From contig VYZB01000338.1 of NCBI GenBank assembly GCA_013397455.1, positions 331,957-395,956 of the forward strand: 64,000 bases of DNA, in the 5' to 3' direction. A model generated the notes under the pieces. The model was not told the DNA's origin, ran no database searches, and worked only from the letters and a program-made list of their open reading frames with translations. Source of the stretch: Crotophaga sulcirostris (taxonomy: Eukaryota > Chordata > Aves > Cuculiformes > Crotophagidae). Of the stretch, positions 10,901 through 24,900 are shown in pieces. Both the position numbers and the translations under genes were made by a program. Numbering within the stretch: the stretch's first letter is position 1; each line of letters begins with the position of its first letter.

Positions 10901-13900
10901 AGATGTATCAGTCCAAGTTGGCCACGCTGAACATCCTTAACAGCCATGAAGTGGACAACTCCAAGGGGCAATTCATCTGACTACCTTGGATACCCACTCT
11001 CAGCCACAGAGGAGAGGCTCATTTTTCACATCATTCCTATTCCTGAAGATCCAGCTCAAATGTCTATTTCAGATGGGCACCTGTTTGAGCTGAGAACTTC
11101 CCCAGAGTATAGTACCAAGCAATAAGGGCAGAACATCCATGGCTTCTTTCTCAACACAAGAGCCTTGGTGAACTCACCTGTGCATCCCAGCGTGCGCCTT
11201 CCATGAACAAACCATGGACATACGCCCCTTCCCGAGGAGGACTGGCAAAATCTTCTCTGCTCTTTTTTGTCACATCGCACTGCAACGTCATCTTGTCCAA
11301 AGGCCACTCGTTCTTCCGGGCTGTGGACTGCATGATGGCTGTAAGGAAAGACTGAGGATTGAAGAACCCAGCAAGCCACACCGCAGAAGGCAAGGAAAAG
11401 TCTCCTGTCCAGGCCTCCAGCTCCCTGATGCGAGCCAGGAGGTCAGCAAACCACGTGCCCAGGCTGGCTGTGGAAGGGTAAGCCTTCTTTATCCAGGACT
11501 CGGGCACCATGTCCAAGAAGAGGGCATTCTGCAAGTTCTCCATGTCACTCGTCATGGTCAGTTCTCCCTGAGTGAGAAAGGGTATAATTAGCACTGACAA
11601 CTGCTTCACCTGAACAAAGCCTGCTTGAAAGCAGAGGCTGAGCTAGGAAATGCGGAAGAGCGCGACACCCTACCCAGTCACAAGTGTTCACACACTGTGA
11701 ATTTCTTCATGAGTCTGGGGGTTCCATGGACACCTTCTATTGCATAGAAGGCAGATTAGCAGAGATGTAAAGCCATTCTCTCTCATCCTGCCAGGGCAAG
11801 ATGCTGGAGTCTGATCTGCTCCAAAACTGTCCAAATGTTTGTTACACCAAGCCCTGTTCCCCTTCTCTCCCCTACTTCCCCTCACTCCTCTCCTTTATTA
11901 CTTTGCAGAGCAAATCTCCCTTTTTGACTTCACATATTGTCTGCAAATATAATCACAGTTTCTTTCACAGCAAGGAAACCCACAACAAATTAAGATATGA
12001 GTCATCCAAGTAAGATACAGAGAGAGGTTTGGCTTTTCCTTTATCCAGCAATTATTTCTTTCTAAAGTTTTTCGAAAGCTGTATCAGTTTCGCCCAGGTA
12101 GAAGAGCTGGAACATCACTGCAAGGCCAAAAGTGGGTTCTGCACAGCAACAACAGCATCCCTCTTGAACTTCTGGTATTCTGCAGGGGGTCCCCAGTGCC
12201 TGCTAGTCTAAAATTAAAAATCCTGTTGTATCCAGCTGCAATTACATTATGTCTAAGCGAGAGATGCCTGGATGGTACCAATGCTGAAAGGGCAGCTAAG
12301 AGAGGCCCCTAGAGATACAGCAGCTTGTGCAGCAGATTGCATGGAGAGGCACACAGACAGGACCCTCAAACTCTGCTGAAGGCAGCATACACTTTCTCAG
12401 CAATGATGAAGACATGCCACAGGGCATGATCTCCAGCACCATCTGGATCAACTGTTCCTGGCACAGGAAAGGACTCAGCTTGGACCAAGCTCCTGATGGA
12501 GGCTGTAGCTCACCGTGGTCAGGTCTCACCTTGAGTCCTGTGTGCAGTTCTGGGCCGCTCAGTTTGGGAAAGATGTCAAGACACTGGAGTGTGTCCAGAG
12601 GAGAGCAACGAAGATGGTGAAGGGTTTGGAGCACAAGCCCTGTGAGGAGCGACTGAGGGAGCTGGGGCTGTTTAGCCTGGAGAAGAGGAGGCTCAGGGNN
12701 NNNNNNNNNNNNNNNNNNNNNNNNNNNNNNNNNNNNNNNNNNNNNNNNNNNNNNNNNNNNNNNNNNNNNNNNNNNNNNNNNNNNNNNNNNNNNNNNNNNN
12801 NNNNNNNNNNNNNNNNNNNNNNNNNNNNNNNNNNNNNNNNNNNNNNNNNNNNNNNNNNATATTAGGAAGAAATTCTTCCCTGAAAGGGTGATTGGCCATT
12901 GGAATGCGCTGCCCAAGGAGGTGGTGGAGTCGCCAACCCTGGAGGTGTTTAAGAGGAGATTGGCTGAGGCACTCAGTGCCATGGTTTAGATGCTGGGTTG
13001 GTGTTGGTGTTGGGTTCTAGGTTGGACTCGATGATCTCAGAGGTCCTTTCCAACCTTGTGATACTGTGACACTGTGCCTGGAGCCTCCCATTGAGCCTGG
13101 GGCTGGGAGACTGTCTCCTTGCCTGTAGATGTTCATTGGTGGAGGATCTGTGCCAGTAAGCAAAGGATCTGCAGGAGAAGGCCAGCAAACTGTTTAGCAT
13201 CAGAGATCATGAGAATGAGATCTTCTCTGGGGCCCTGCAGATGCAATGATGGCCTCAGCTCCCAACAGTACTGAAGAAAGGCAGGCAGAATCCGTGCCTA
13301 TCTGCTTGGGAAATGGGAATTCCCATAGTGGAAAAGGCTGGAAGCTTGTGATTACCAGCAGCAGGAGCAAGACTTCTGTTCCCCTTGCAGATCTGCAGCT
13401 ACAGAATAGGTTCAGTGCCCAGGTAGGAGATGAGGGCTTGGGAGCTCCCTCCATCAAAGCATCTATGCTGATGGAGCCTGAGTCATGCAGCAGCACAGGA
13501 GAGATCAGCCAGTGACAGCAGCAGGTGGCTCCCTGCTGCAGAGGACAGAGGCCCCCATGTGCCAACCTGTCCTGCTGCCTGGGTACATTTACTGCTCACT
13601 GGGAGCTTGGAAACAGGCCACTGTGGAAAGACTGCTGAGGTTGGTCCAGCTCTCAGACTTTTACCCCCTTACAGTTTTCCACAGGGCCACCAGTGATACC
13701 CAAAGATGGGTGTGCTGCCATTCAGAGGGACCTGGACAGACTGGAAAGCTGAGCTGGCAAGAACTTCATAAAGCTCAAGAGAGGTAAATGGTGAGTCTTG
13801 CACCTGAGGAGGAATAGCCCCTTGTATCAGCACATGCTGGGGACAAACTGCCTGGAAAGCAGTTGCAGAAAAGGACCTGGAAGCCCTGGTGGGCAAGTAG

Positions 13901-15900
13901 CTGTGTGCTCCTGCAGCAAGGAGGGCCACCAGGTGAATGACATCACTCTGCACAGCACTGGTGAGGCCACACCTGGCATGCTGGGTCTGGTGCTGGGATT
14001 ATTCAGCCTCAAGAGGAAACGGCTCAAGGAGGATCTTTTCAATATCTACAAATATCTGATGGTAGGAAGTAAAGAAGACGGAGCCAGAATCTCCTCAGTG
14101 GTGTCCAATGACAGGATAAGAGGCAATAGGAACAACTTGAAATAGAGGATATTCCACTGACCAACAAGTCCAGATTGTTTCACTGTGGGGGTGGTTGAAC
14201 AGTGGAGCAGGTTACCCAGAGACGCTGGAGAGTCTCCATCCTTGGAAATTTTCAAAACCCAGCAGGGCATTGTCCTGGGAAACCTGCCCTACCTGACCTT
14301 GCTTTGAGAAGTGGGGTGGACTAGATGATCTCCAGACCAACTAGTTCAGAACAACTGAAAGGATTATCAAGCAGTGACAGAGGCTGCCCAGGGAAGTGGT
14401 GGAGTCACCATCCCTGGAGGTGTTTAAAAGATGGGTAGATGAGGTGCTCGGGGCTATGGTTTAGTAGTGGATAGGTACAATTGGACTCAATAATCTCAAG
14501 AGTCCTTTCCAACCAAACAGTTCTATGATTCTATACCTAATCTGTGACTGTGACAATCTGCAAAGACTAAAACTTGCAAACACAGCCTCAGCTTCTACCA
14601 GTAGGTCACAATTCACAATTTATATCTTTGGATGCCCCACACTGTGCTAGAGGGGTACAACGCACTGCAGTGTTTTGGAGGCTTAGAGTTGATGTCCATC
14701 ACTGGTTTCCATCATAAATATTTACTTTTGTCCCCTTATCATTTAGCCAAAGTTTATCTGACTTACAGTTTTTCTTTGCCTCAGGCTATGTTTTTGGAAA
14801 GATTAACTGAAATCACTTGAGCCATTGCTGAGAATGAGGGCAAGGGAATTGGGTCAGTATATTCACATCAAAACGTTCCAACTGTTCTTTCACAGGATGT
14901 CAGTGCCTCCAGCCATGAGGTCAGCAGAGGTGCCCTTTACCGGGGCCACAAAAATCTATGAAGCTTTAGCAAAAGTTGAAATCCACTTAAAGCAACCCTG
15001 ACACATGTCAGAGTCCAGCAGTTAAAAACCTTTGCGGTTTATTCCTGTGCTGACCGTGCCCTGCAGAGCTCTGATCTGCAGGTGACACAAGAACAAGATC
15101 ACAGCTCGATATCCAGCCAGACCACGGGGGAGCACCATGCCCTTGGCAAGCTGAGAGAGTCGGGCTTGTCCAGCCTGGAGAAGAAAAGGCTCCAGGGAGA
15201 CCTTAGAGCAGCCTCCAGTACTGAAAGGGGCTCCAGGAAAGCTGGCGAGGGGCTTTTTACAAGGGTCTGTAGTGATAGGATGAGGGGGGAATGGCTTTCA
15301 ATTGGAAGGGCGAATATTTAGATCAGACATTCAGAAGAAACTCTTCATGATGAAGGTTGCCCAGAGCAGTGGCGGCTGCTCCATCCCTGGAGGTGTTCAA
15401 GGCCAGGTTGGATGGGGCTTTGAGCCCCCTGATCCATGGGGAGGTGTCCCTGACCATGGCAGGGGATGAAACTGGATGGGCTTTAAGGTCCTTTCTAACC
15501 CAAACCATTCCATGGTTCTTGTTGATGGCCCATGCCACGTCCAGCACCAGCAAGTGGGAGCAGGCTCAGTGCTGAGAGATCAAGACAGGACAAACAAGCA
15601 GGCTGGTGCTCCTGGGTTAGCAAGTCTCCTGAGCTTGGGAGACAACTTGTCTTCAGAACAGACATCATAGAATCATGGAATCATAGAATGGTTTGGGCTA
15701 ACCACGCTGTTGCAAATGTAACACTGAGAGGTGCTGGGTGACAGCCTAAACAAGGGGCTTGAATGCAAATCCACCCCACACACTGTGTCTTTTCAAAGGG
15801 AGGGAGGGTGTCAGCTGGATTCAGGCACTGGAAATGTCCACTCTTGTACTTCTGGATTTTTAGCAGTAGCTTTACAGGCCTCATTTTTCTTTTTTTTTTT

Positions 15901-15953
<53 letters not shown>

Positions 15954-18900
15954 CTTTTTTTTTTCTTTTTGTGGTGGTGTTCTTGTGAACAACAAGAACA
16001 AGCAGGTCCAAGAGGACCTACTCATTAGGCTGGTCCCTGACTAAAGCCATGTTTGATCCTGTGAGGACCTGCTCGATAGGCTGGTCTCTGGCTAAAGCCA
16101 TGGCAAGGCCAAAGCCATATGCAGAAAAAAAAAAGAAAGAAAAAAAAAGAAAAAAGTCTGAGGGGCAAACTACTGTACTGGTGACAGCAGGACATTGAGA
16201 ATCGCAGGACACTGAGAACCACAGGACCTTCTAATAGAGACAGTCAGAAGTATTTTACAGTCCTGAAAAGGTTTTAAAGCAGGTGAAAACATTGTAAAAT
16301 GTGTGCAAGTAGTCAAACTGATGTAAAGACATAACCCCCATGATCAGAGATCCTGTCTAGTTTTACTTTCAGGAAACGAATTAGCAAATGTAATTCTCAG
16401 AAAGGCTTAAGAAAAGCAATTTTTAAAGCTGATGCTCTTAAGCATACTTGTTGGAATCTCCTGTGAAGGTTCAAAGCATCTATAGCAGCTATCTCATATA
16501 ACTGTCCAAACACAATTATGCATAAATTTGCATTTCAGACACTGAATAATAAAGTGCCTCTGGAATGATTCAAGTTACTGGGGTTTTTTTCCCTCAAAAT
16601 GCTGGAAGCAACTTTCATTAAAGACACCCCTGAAGGAAATCCTAATCAGCCTGCAGACATTCCCTCAAGGTGAGCAGACTATTGTCACAAATTGTTTTCT
16701 CAGTTAAGGTTATTTCACTTGATACAGTGAAATACCCAGCTAGGCTTACAAGATTTGCTCTTACATTATCCTTTTATAATATTTATTATCCTCATTTGGA
16801 GGTTTATCCTTCACTGAAGTTGCAGTACAGAAGATCTGCTTGCAGAAATTACACCGGGTACAACATTAACATGCAAGTGCTTCAGCCCAGCCTCTGGTCT
16901 CACCCAAGTCATCCAGAACAAAGGGCTCTGAAACACAACATGCCAGTTATTTTTGATGGGTACCAGTCTATTGCAATTTCTCTTCCTCTTAATAGGATGC
17001 CTCCTATTTTTGGACTAAACAATCACTTTCCGCTACGCAGTCACAATGAATTATTCAAAAATTCAAATTAGCCATGACATTTCCAAATCGCCTTCTTTTA
17101 GTAGATAGTCAGTTAAAAACAATGACTTGCTTCCTCTGTGCTTTATTTATTCTCTTCTGAGATCTGTGGTTCATGTTATGTAAACTCTCCTCCTCCAAGC
17201 ACCGTGAGAAAAGATGCCCAATCCCAGAGATTAACGTGCATTAATGGCTCTCAGAGGAGCTTTTTTCAGAAGGAACAATTAAAGAATGATGTCTCTCCCA
17301 AACCAAGTGTGAGACCTAGTTGTCAAGTCAGGAGAGCAGCACTGCCTACAGAAAGAGCCAACAGCAAGGCCAAGCATCTCCTGGCTGTTACGTGGTACCC
17401 AAGGCATGGGAAGGGCCTGTTGGGGGATGTTGGGCAGGGATGCAGGTCATGCACAACATCTAACTCAGCCCTGCAGAGACCACCTGCAACCTTGGCTTTT
17501 GCAGGCACAGAAGAATTGCCCACTGGTGGTATCTCAGACCATTCAGAATTGTCTCTTTAGCACACACAAGATGAAGAAATGCTAACAGGAACAGGCACTG
17601 CTATTCATCTGCTCTTCAGTTGTCCTCAAGTCCTCGTCCTGTGGCGTCTCTGACTCACACCCACAGGTACTGAGGCTCTTGGGAGCAAACCTGTCCAGCC
17701 AACAGAGGCGGCATTTCTGCAGAACCTATCTCACTTCCCTGCCATGATTTGTGGCAGGGTTTGGGGAGAAATTTGCACCCACTATTATTGCCTGTTTTCT
17801 GTGGTTTATTTAAGCCCATGCATCCACTCATTCCCCCTACCAATATTAAATAGCTTATTCTTCTCCTCATTAAATCTAATTGCTACACATTGTCCCAGTT
17901 ACAATTATATCTTGTTTGGTGCTCCAAGATTGAAACATTAAATCACTTCTGTTTACCTGTCTCAGGAAACAGAATTTTCAATTCTACTGCCTTATGCTCA
18001 AAAATAAAGGAAATGTGTTTCTAATAATTGACTACATAAATATCAGCCTATATTAAAATGGACTGTACATACTGGGCCACCACAAAGTGTATATGATATA
18101 TCTCTCTCTTTAATCAAGACAACAAGCATCAGCAGTGAACTCAATGCAGAAATGTCTGAGCTAGTGTGGACCCAAGGGTTCCCAGCGTACAGCACAGCTG
18201 GGATTTCCAAAGAACCAAGTCCTGTCCCTGCAGAGCTGTAGCTACCTGAAATCCCAGACCCAATCCTAGCACCAGAGCTGCCCCTTGAAGGTCCCTCTTC
18301 AACGCTGATCTCAGGAGAGCGTTGGGATTGCCGTTCCATCTCTAACAGGTCCTCCTTGCTCACCTCTCTGCTCTGTCTGCTAAGGAGGCCACACAAAGTC
18401 ATTGCAGTTCCTTCAACTGTGATGCTTCCCGTTGTTATGCAAAGTATTTCTGGGAGTTGAGTGCTTTTGTGAAATGGGATGACAACCTGTCATCTGGGAA
18501 ATGGGAATTCCCAGGGACCAATGTCCTTAACTGCTGTCTCACACCGTGAAATCATCCAGGGAGCAACTCTGTGTTGATGATGCAGGGAAGGCATCAGGGT
18601 AGTGTGGAAGCCACCAGGTTTGTGCTGCAAGCTCCAGGCAGCATTCCTCTGCTACACTTCAGCCTTTTACAAAAGATATGCAGAGTGTGGCTGTGGTACA
18701 GTCTTCTGGGGTGACAAGGTGAAGGGCATCAGGGCTGGCTAGGCAGGTCCTCACTCCCAGTGCAGTCTGATCTATGCTGGTTTGTCCCTTAATGGGCCAT
18801 CGGTAGCCTTTTATGTCTTGTCCCACCAACTGGCCTGGGAGAGAATTCAGCAGATGATGACTTCCCCTGCCAGCAGATGCAGCCTCAAAGCACAGCTTTC

Positions 18901-21900
18901 TTGCACATCCTGCTGAACCCAGAAAGTTGCATCCTACCTAGCATATGCTGTCAGCCCCAGAGCTCTTCACATAAGCAATGGCCAAAGCCACCAACCCAGA
19001 GGGACACACACATCACCTTATCAGGCTGAAGAAGCAACTGTGGGTGGAGCAATCGTGGACAGTATCTCCAGAGGGAAGGTCTGCTCCTGACCCTCCTCCA
19101 TTAGCAAATGACCTCTACGCAGCAAGGGGAGCTTTATTCCTTCCAAAACTCTTGAGTTTTTTTACTTTTTCTCTTACAGCTCTGGACATTTTATATCCTT
19201 TTACATGACCAGCCTTCCTTTGATTTCAGCTCAGCTTGTGCCTTTTATGACACTTTGTCACAAGCTCCCCGCAGTTACTGGGCGTTTTGTGAAAAGGTGT
19301 GATTTTTTAGCTTACCACTAAATAGGCCATATCTCAATTTCTCAGTGAACTATTGTCATTGTGCTACAATATTGGGTGGACAGAAGGGCTTGGTCTTTGT
19401 TCCTAAAAGCAGTCATTGCTGTGTGTATCTTTAACCTCTCCCAGTGCCTGAGCTCATGGCCTGCAGACAATGTGCCATTTGAAATCCTTCTCATGGAGTC
19501 AAGTTTGTTTTGCAGCCAGCAGTGCTGAATACACAGTGTGACCCTTTTTATTCCCCTTTTCCATTCTCCAAGATTTGTGGTTGCAAGTGATCAGAGCTCC
19601 TACCTTCAGCCCCAGATCCAGCTCCTTGAGCGAGCACTTGATTTCCCGGGTGAGGATGTTCATGCGCTCACATTCCTGGAAGGCAACCACGACGTACGGC
19701 GTCCTCTCCTCTACCTTTGCCATCATTTCTGCAATGTTAAACTCATCCGTCAGTTTCTCTAACATCTCTTCCAGAAGAGATTTCACCTGTGTGCCAGAGG
19801 AAAAACAGAGAGGGATGTTAGTGTGTGACCCCCTGGGCTTCCTCAGCTGACAGCTATCTGAAAACTCCATCTGCCTTTAGTGTCTCCAAAAAACATCAGT
19901 GTCAGCTGCACTGGGCATGGCACCTTTCAAAGAGCTTGGCCCATCCTATTAAAACTGAAATGCTTACAAAAGTTAATATCAGATGAGAAGCTTTCAAAAT
20001 GATGGTTTAAAAGTGTCACCATGACACATAGCGATCTCGTTTCTTTTGGGGTTTTAAGATTCGATGCAAGAAGAAGGATGGGGCTATAGCCTCAGCTGAG
20101 CCTCAGGACAACTGAGCTTCTGAGCTGGTTTCCTATGGTATATCAATAGAGAGAGAGATGATTACATAAAATTGAATTTTAAGCTGAACTAATAGAGCCA
20201 TGGAAGAAAAGCATCACGAAACAGAATTATTTTCTGGTCAACATTACATCTTGATTTGGAAATCATGTTTTATATTTCTAAATACTAAACAGGGAAAGCT
20301 TCAATGCAACAGCATGTTCTTCACTTAGAGGGTGGTGGAGCACTGGAACAGCTCCCCAGGGAAGCAGTCACAGCACCAAGCCTGACAATATTCCAGAAGC
20401 ATTTGGACAATGCCCTCAGCCACACGGTGTGAATGTTGGGGTTGTCCTGTGCAGGGACAGGAGTTGGACCAGATGAACCCTGAGGGTCCCTTCCAACTCA
20501 GGACATTCTGTGATTCTATGTTTCTGGTGTCTAAAATAAGAAACAGAAACTTTTCTGATTGACAGTGAGGTATAATGGGATCAGTTGTATCTCTCAGGTT
20601 TACATGGACCATTAGGCAACTTGGTGTGGAAGTCTCTCACACGATGCTTTACTTCTGTGCTGGAACTTGAGCAGGACTCCTGCTTCTTGGGGATTTTTTC
20701 AGGACACAATACACAGTTACAATTCTGTGATCTGCTGTCCAAAATCTGGTGCGTGGGTGCCAGCCCCAGCTGCGAGCCAGTGCCAGAGGATAATTTTATT
20801 GCCAGGCCCAGTGACATTCATAATTTGGATCCTGTGCTCCAATTTCCTCCCATGGTTGCACTTCCAAACCTTCCACATTTGCATCAGATGTTACGAAGAG
20901 GTGATGATGTGTAAGCTGTTATTTCAACCAGGTAGGTGGTGAAAGGGAAACCTCTGATGGAAGAGCTCTTCAGCTGCACCTCAGGTGCAGTGTAGAAATA
21001 TCCTCTAATTTGAAATTCCCCTTCAAAGCCCTTTGGCTTTGATTTTTCTTTTTCACGACAATTACAGCTCATTTTCTGTAACGTGGCTTCAGAAATCTGT
21101 GACAGTAACCAGATTTCTCCATGCCTCAGGCAATTGAGGGGCTCACTGTTTTCCTGCAAGCTCCCTAAAACCACCTCAGCCAAATCAGAGGCTGGAAAAC
21201 CTGACATGGAGGAACTAAGAGACAACTCTCAATGCACACTCACTCAAGGATTACGTGAAAGGGATACGGCCAGTTCCAGTTATACCTCAGATAAAGAGAG
21301 ACACCACTTCCAGAAGAAATTAGTGCTGGGAGCATCTCCTCCCAGGCACAACACAGTGCAGTGAGACCACACTTGAGTTGCTTTCAGGCAGTTTTCCTTC
21401 ACAGAGGAAGGAATCTTGTGCTCCTAAGACAGACTTCTTGATTGTCACTAGGAGTCTGCAGGGCAACCAGGCCCTGTGATACCACCGCTGCATCACTCAC
21501 TGATAATTTTGCTTCTCTGGCCAAGGAGTTTAATTGTATTTCAATAGAGAAAGGACTGTGAGGGGAGAAAAGGTAATTGCTTTTGCTATCTTTGAGCATC
21601 TCCTTTAGCTTTGGTACCTCTGGATTATTCCCCTCACCTGAAATTCCAGCATGAGCTGAAAACTGGAAATGCTCATCACTTCTAAGAGCCCCTTAGGTGA
21701 AGGCAGTCCCCCAGGTCCACACCAAGCCAAAGAAAGCATATATGAAAACTCTGTATCAGCTTTCTATTAGCCATTCATTAATTTGCAAAGCTTGAAACAC
21801 AGAGCTGGGACCTTTAGATGCAGAAAGAAAAAATCAAGCAAGTGTTGGCTGGTTTCAGATCCTGTCATGAATGCTTGGGCCAGATTTTAATGAGCTATGA

Positions 21901-24900
21901 GTTTCAAGAGGAAGGGCTGAGATCAGCTCGGTACACATGCATAGCTAAGGAGTTCAGCTGGAAATAAGGAATTACAAGGCCCCTGGGACCTGAGTGGGAC
22001 CTGGTGGCAGCAGTATGAGGTGGACTGAGCTCTGGGCGGGATGTTGTACCTAGCAGAAGGTGCACCCAGGGACCCTATTGGTATGCCAGTCACAGCTTGG
22101 TGCACAGGGACCGGTGGCTCAGAGACAGCAGAGGCCACAGAAGGTTTATTTGCAACGTCTTCACAGGATGATAATGAAGGCACTGCAGCTCAGGGGGTAA
22201 TTAAAAGCCACTGTTCTATTACTGACAATACTCCAATTACATCCCACCAAGGTGATGTTCTGCATAATATGAGACTGCTGGTTTTAGGCACTTGATTTGT
22301 ATCCAGCAAAGGTAGAACACATTATAAGCAGTTGTGAGACAAACCTGAGCTAGACACAGCTGTTCCTACTTAGGAATGAGACAGGTATCAGAATTCAGCA
22401 GCTCCTTCCTCTACCACTCTCACCGTTTCTTCCCTGGTCACCACTCCTCCTTCACCCATGCTGGTGTCCCGGGGCTGCATCTCCAAGACAACGCGGAGGA
22501 GCTTCTCTGAAGTCTGGGTAAGGAAGCCAATCTCAGCATTGGGATGGAGGCCGTACAGATAAGGAGACTCTGGAGGCAAGGCATCATCGATGTACTGCAG
22601 AGAGAAATTCAGATTCAGGTTATATACAGAGTCCAGGGCACTCTGCCTGCAGAGCTCCTGACACTGGAATTATCATCTACTCAGGAAAATAAGCCCAGGC
22701 TGATATAACTCTCCTTGTGGCTGAAACATCAGCAAACTGATGGGAGAAAGGAGTGTACAGTTGTTAACAGAATTGCTTCTCTTGCTGTGAAAATTTGGTA
22801 ATTGCTAAAGTTTGGCTTGGCTACATATCCCAGGCCTGGACCTTCTCCACCAATTATCTGCTGTGCATGTCAGCATCAATATCCTGAAATCTCTTGTGGG
22901 AATTTACCTTCCAGTAGTCAAATTTTATGAACAAAAACAAGCTCATATGCCTGCCTCTGCTAACATATTTGTGTACAAAGAACAGATGAGATCAGTGAGT
23001 GGATCAACAAGACCCTTCAGTGTTTCTCATTGAAGCTGATGATAAAAGGAGCTTGAAAGGGCCATTTTAGCAAACAGTATGTGGATGTAATTTTCCAGGA
23101 GCCCTGCTCAAGTCTCAAGAACCAATACAGTTGTTCTATTCATGCATAACAGAATGAGCCTGTGGTGAAGTAGCAAATTACCACTAGACTTGCTTCATCC
23201 AAGGGAATGCTGAAACGTCTACAGAAACAGAACATAATGGGAAATAACAGGAGGTGCAGTGAAACACTGCAGTCCTACTCCCTGTCTCCTGAGAGAGATT
23301 GTAGGGTAGTTATGGAAGACATTATATTTAGATGTGTAAATAATGCCAGGGAGCAAAGAGCTTACCTGATGATAGCCATTATAGTCCATGTTGCCTGGGT
23401 GGGGGAATCCCGGAGCAAGGAAGAGTTCTCCCTCCAGCATTTCTGGCTTAATAAACTCTTCTAAATAAGTTTTGCAAAGCCGCCTGTCCCAATCATCTGT
23501 AATGTGACCTCCGTACATAATCTCACCAAAGAGGTACCGTAAATCATCATATGGCACCTGTAGAATGAACCAAGAGGGCACGAAGGAGTTCAATCAGCCA
23601 GGACCCACCAGCCATAGCACTGATCTGCCCAGGGACTGCTTCCAATTCACTGTTTCAGTTTTCTAAGTAAACAGTATCACAGTATCACAAGGTTGGAAAG
23701 GACCTCTGAGATCATCGAGTCCAACCTAGAACCCAACACCAACACCAACCCAGCATCTAAACCATGGCACTGAGTGCCTCAGCCAATCTCCTCTTAAACA
23801 CCTCCAGGGTTGGCGACTCCACCACCTCCCTGGGCAGCGCATTCCAATGGCCAATCACCCTTTCAGGGAAGAACTTTTTCCTGACATCAACCCTAAACTT
23901 CCCCTGACGAAGCTCGAGTCCATGTCCTCTAGTTCTGTCCCTGGTCACCTGAGAGAAGAGACCAACCCCTGCCTGACTACAACCTCCTTTTAGGCAGTTG
24001 TAGAGAGCAATAAGGTCTCCCCTGAGCCTCCTCTTCTCCAGACTAAACAGCCCCAGCTCCTTCAGTCACTCCTTGTAGGGTTCGTGCTCCAAGCACAAAA
24101 CAAGCATTAGGTAGTGGTTAAATCTTGCCCGTGGACAACAGGATCACAACATAGCTTCTGTGCAGTTTCCCACTGAAATGCAAATCTACTCTCAGCCCTG
24201 TTAAATCAAAGACCACCATGCATTTTCAATAAGTAAAGACCACAGGCACTGTCATCTGTGGTCTGTAAGCTGCTAGAGATGTAAGTGGTGCTGAAGGTTC
24301 CCATCTCACCACAATGGTACAATGAATGGCGAAGTCATAAAACCAAAGATACCATGGAAATGACATTTAAGGAGACTTCCCAACAGTTTCAGCCCAAGTC
24401 ACTCCATTGCTGGTGGTTAATAGCCACCAAAGACCCCACCTTTGATTCACGCACCTTTGAGCTGGCCTCCAGGTAATTGTACAGCACATTCACAGAGATG
24501 GTGAGGTCTCCAGTGTTAAAGGGGTAGGAACGGTTCCACCCTTGGGGGCCAAACTTGCGCCTTTCTGCCACCACGGCATGGAAATAGCAGAGGGCAAAGA
24601 GAATGCTCTTGAACTCATTCTCCTGGGTGCACATCTCCAGGGTATCCTGCAATACAGGCAGAGAGGCAGTGCTGTGTTACTCCATGCTACCCTCAGACTC
24701 TGAGACTCTCAGGGCTTCACAAATACTCCAGACTTCAGGCAGGGGTGAGCTGATTTGTCCAATCAGTTCATTTCTGCGAAATAATCACATTCACTAATTT
24801 GACATCCGTGACTTTGCATTGCAAATCTATCAGCAAGTTCTGATGTGTATTTTCTTAAGTGGAATTTTCTTTTCCAACTCCAAGTGGCTTTGCACAGGAA

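Larger units (their letters stand above)
4975..11177 (-). other. Dynein intron (exons 12-13), 6.2 kb
   Basis: It contains CR1 pieces at 5591, 7628, 8933, 9300 and 9530. The rest (for example 5800-7600, 7730-8930 and 9730-11170) shows no supportable gene. Open frames there are short and lack family similarity that I recognise. Confidence 0.8.
11568..19603 (-). other. Dynein intron (exons 11-12), 8.0 kb
   Basis: It holds four CR1 copies plus one CR1 remnant, the assembly gap and the 15883-16226 repeat cluster. The 16230-19600 part and 11600-12500 show no recognisable gene or repeat. Confidence 0.8.

Noticed and set aside
12296..12982. Minus-strand open frame of 228 codons spanning the gap
   Set aside because: Antisense of a CR1 copy, with the unknown bases read as open frame; not a gene.
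15731..16044. Poly-Phe and poly-Lys open frames
   Set aside because: Produced by the T-rich simple tract; low complexity without family features.
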